A stretch of 7,659 bases of DNA, taken from an uncultured Lachnospiraceae bacterium (lineage in GTDB: Bacteria; Bacillota_A; Clostridia; Lachnospirales; Lachnospiraceae). Shown piece after piece: positions 6,714-7,659 of the stretch (within the stretch, counting starts at the first letter, position 1; each line of letters opens with the position of its first letter). The stretch spans positions 1 to 7,659 of the forward strand of contig CAJUGZ010000215.1 in the NCBI GenBank assembly GCA_910585855.1, read 5' to 3'. The translations under genes and the position numbers were made by a program. A model generated the notes under the pieces. That model ran no database searches. It was not told the origin of the DNA and worked only from the letters and a program-made list of their open reading frames with translations.

Positions 6714-6925
6714 GGGGAGGACGCCAGATGCCGGAACGGTTGGCAGACTGCTGTTCCGATCTCCAAAAAGTAAGAAGTTCTAAGGTTTCTGTCTATAGGC
6801 GCATCCAGCCGGACAGACCGGGGCGCAATTCGCCCGCAACCGATCCGTAATTGGTATACGAAACAATATTACCGGCCATAATGTACAACCTTCTCTATAC
6901 ACAGGCTAAACACGCCCCTTTTTTT
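6710..6925 (+). ncRNA. Structured RNA element, copy B (3' end of the comEC transcript)
   Basis: Plus-strand homologue of element A. Similarity begins at ATAGGGG, which includes the comEC stop, and runs to the seven-T run at 6919-6925. Supported pairings: CGGAAC (6732-6737) with GTTCCG (6753-6758), where copy A has TGGAA/TTCCA; GGGCG (6821-6825) with CGCCC (6831-6835); GGTA (6853-6856) with TACC (6870-6873); GGCC (6874-6877) with GGCT (6904-6907), enclosing TGTA (6882-6885)/TACA (6898-6901); and, competing with the second, GGGGCG (6820-6825) with CGCCCC (6913-6918) just before the T-run. I see no convincing promoter of its own, so the RNA probably arises by readthrough from the operon, or by processing. 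The last stem plus T-run would terminate the operon. Confidence 0.6.
6913..6925 (+). terminator. Terminal CGCCCC plus T-run of element B / comE operon
   Basis: CGCCCC (6913-6918) can pair with GGGGCG (6820-6825) and is followed at once by seven T. There is no simple local hairpin before the T-run, so termination would depend on the long-range fold of the element. The same arrangement is conserved in copy A. No other terminator for the operon was seen before this point. Confidence 0.5.
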
Positions 6926-6953
6926 GCACACACTGCATGGAAGCAGTATGTGC
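6926..6953. other. Hairpin between convergent transcripts
   Basis: GCACACACTGC (6926-6936) and GCAGTATGTGC (6943-6953) form an 11-bp stem with one C-A mismatch and a 6-nt loop. Seven T precede it and six A follow it, so U-A pairs could extend the stem. On the minus strand the hairpin is followed by the T-run, so it can act as a second terminator for leftward transcripts; for rightward transcripts the T-run comes first. A shorter related hairpin follows element A. Confidence 0.6.
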
Positions 6954-6984
6954 AAAAAATCTTAGGTTTTTACAGAAACCTAAG
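6954..6984 (-). terminator. Intrinsic terminator for leftward transcription
   Basis: On the minus strand, CTTAGGTTT (6984-6976), a 6-nt loop and AAACCTAAG (6969-6961) form a perfect 9-bp stem followed by ATTTTTT (6960-6954). This is a classic rho-independent terminator. It would end transcripts from the DUF6881-like gene and partial element C. Confidence 0.75.
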
Positions 6985-7049
6985 AACTTCTAACTTTTTT
7001 CCGAAGTCACTGCAGTCTGCCAACCGTTCCGGCATCTGGCTGTTTCTTG
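6972..7049 (-). repeat. Truncated element, copy C (5' domain only)
   Basis: Read on the minus strand from 7049, this segment matches the first third of element B. A 29-nt stretch (7040-7012) is identical to 6723-6751, and the conserved AGAAGTTCT...AGGTTTCTGT block near 6995-6972 matches 6773-6792 with one extra T. The homology then stops in the terminator at 6984-6954, so the whole 3' domain with the identical 24- and 22-nt blocks is missing. It could be a decayed copy or a short variant RNA. It lies downstream of the DUF6881-like gene, as B lies downstream of comEC. Confidence 0.65.
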
Positions 7050-7050
7050 G

Positions 7051-7079
7051 CTTCTGAAGAATAAGGAACTGTTCAGAAG
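7051..7079. other. Hairpin downstream of the DUF6881-like gene
   Basis: CTTCTGAA (7051-7058) and TTCAGAAG (7072-7079) form an 8-bp perfect stem with a 13-nt loop. On the plus strand a short TAACTTTT follows. The T-run is poor, so this may be a weak terminator or a structured boundary next to copy C. Confidence 0.35.
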
Positions 7080-7139
7080 TAACTTTTAAATAGTGTGTGG
7101 GATTGTGCATAATTTATTATTTTTATGGAGTATTCTTGG

Positions 7140-7441
7140 TTAGTAATGGATAGTTCCTTTATAAATGCGAGAATTCCATGTTTCTTCAAATTCTTTTTCG
7201 GTTATAGAGCAGGCATAAAATTCATCTCCATATTCGTTTGAATTAAATTCTTCTATTGTTGGGATGGATACAATTTCGATTACGTCTTTGTAAAATTTAG
7301 AAATGTTTTTTTGTCTGCATAGATATCGATTGCCTGAATCGCTAATCTGTCATGTTTTAAATCTACTTTGTAAAGGATAACAACAGGTTCATCTGGAAAA
7401 TCGTGTTTCCAAAATAGCTTTATATACTCTATATTGTTCAT
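7140..7441 (-). pseudogene. DUF6881-like small protein, frameshifted
   Basis: Leftward gene with AAGGA (7454-7450) 8 nt before ATG 7441. The first frame reads 53 aa (MNNIEYIKLFWKHDFPDEPV onward) and stops at 7282-7280. The second part, in another frame, gives IPTIEEFN, GDEFYACSITEKEFEETWN and ends at 7142-7140. Adding one A to the seven-A run (minus strand, 7312-7306) restores an uninterrupted 100-aa protein. The N-terminal YIKxxWxHDFPDEPV and C-terminal PTIEE...F...ITEKEFEETW patterns fit DUF6881, small proteins that, as I recall them, often occur among toxin-immunity gene clusters; function is not established here. The single homopolymer change could be a real mutation, phase variation, or a sequencing error. 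No toxin gene is visible in the window. Confidence 0.7.
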
Positions 7442-7628
7442 AGCATGATTCCTTTCTGGTGGTTATTGGTATTTAAGAAGAGGCAACTTTTTGTTTTTTA
7501 TCGGCAGAATGAAATGATTTGATTATTGTTATTTGGCAAAAAAATGGATGTAAGGTCAGCATAAATTGGAATATAAAACAGATTTTTGGAAACGTTTGGA
7601 AATCATTTTTTTTTGTTTTTTCCAGAGT
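7442..7628. other. AT-rich intergenic stretch upstream of the DUF6881-like gene
   Basis: Apart from the ribosome binding site at 7457-7448 and several T-rich tracts (7602-7620), I see no gene, clear promoter or terminator. One minus-strand frame stays open from the window edge to 7478-7476, but its composition gives no recognisable protein and it crosses repeat D. Confidence 0.4.
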
Positions 7629-7659
7629 CAAGAAACAGCCAGATGCGAACCCCCTAGAC
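7629..7659 (+). repeat. Start of a fourth element copy, D, cut by the window edge
   Basis: CAAGAAACAGCCAGATGC (7629-7646) is identical to the minus-strand start of copy C (7049-7032), followed by GAAC as in B and C with two bases missing. It points right, away from C. The rest is outside the window, so whether it is full length is unknown. Confidence 0.5.

Larger units (their letters stand above)
6723..7040. repeat. 29-bp perfect inverted repeat joining copies B and C
   Basis: Bases 6723-6751 and 7012-7040 are perfect reverse complements (29 bp), enclosing 260 bp. Shorter inverted matches continue inside at 6773-6792 and 6972-6995. Size and layout recall a small non-autonomous element with terminal inverted repeats, but no target-site duplication is visible beside the ends and the repeats are explained by two opposed copies of the element. 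Confidence 0.6.

Noticed and set aside
6851..7057. 68-codon plus-strand frame across element B and copy C
   Set aside because: It runs through terminator hairpins and inverted repeats, is not conserved in copy A, and has no recognisable protein features.
7583..7595. 13-mer TTTTTGGAAACGT shared with 186-198 inside element A
   Set aside because: The match does not extend on either side into other element blocks, so in an AT-rich tract it is most likely coincidence or an unrecognisable remnant.
6710..7659. Retron, CRISPR array or integron attC array as an explanation for the repeats
   Set aside because: There is no reverse transcriptase, cas gene or integrase, the repeat units are long, diverged and irregularly spaced and oriented, and the pattern fits opposed copies of one RNA-like element better.

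Overview
The window reads as a chromosomal segment of a low-to-moderate GC Gram-positive anaerobe of the Clostridia, most likely a Lachnospiraceae member. This is inferred from the style of the proteins, the codon use and the gene order; no rRNA or other taxonomic marker is present. Its core is a plus-strand operon of five genes (about 383-6713): comEA (DNA receptor), an OmpR/PhoB-type response regulator, a membrane histidine kinase, a GerMN-domain lipoprotein, and comEC (DNA-uptake channel with a C-terminal metallo-beta-lactamase-fold domain). Spacing is tight or overlapping except for an 88-base gap between comEA and the regulator. That gap holds a candidate internal promoter and a run of 11-bp direct repeats resembling an OmpR/PhoB-family operator. 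The operon therefore joins both ends of the DNA-uptake machine with an envelope-sensing two-component system and a lipoprotein.

The least expected content lies outside the genes. A roughly 220-nt sequence is present twice in inverted orientation, one copy on each side of the operon: copy A on the minus strand at 242-23 and copy B on the plus strand at 6710-6925. The two differ at many positions but keep two exactly identical blocks (24 and 22 nt), end at the same CGCCCC plus T-run, and show pairings kept by compensating changes. I interpret them as two genes for one structured non-coding RNA that points outward from the operon. Copy A diverges from comEA across a symmetric promoter (275-308) in which one box serves as -10 on one strand and -35 on the other. 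Copy B begins at the comEC stop codon, so it forms the 3' end of the operon transcript or is processed from it.

To the right (6926-7659) is accessory sequence. A truncated third copy (C, minus strand, 7049-6972) holds only the 5' domain and ends in a strong minus-strand terminator. It lies downstream of a minus-strand DUF6881-like small gene (7441-7140) broken by a one-base frameshift in a homopolymer. A fourth copy (D, plus strand) starts at about 7629 and runs off the window. Elements thus sit downstream of two different genes, and C and D form inverted repeats around the DUF6881-like gene.

The RNA family is not identified with certainty. The raiA-motif RNA, which usually lies between raiA and comFC in Bacillota, is a reasonable hypothesis because of size and competence-gene context, but multiple copies and partial copies do not fit it well. 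A covariance-model search would settle this.
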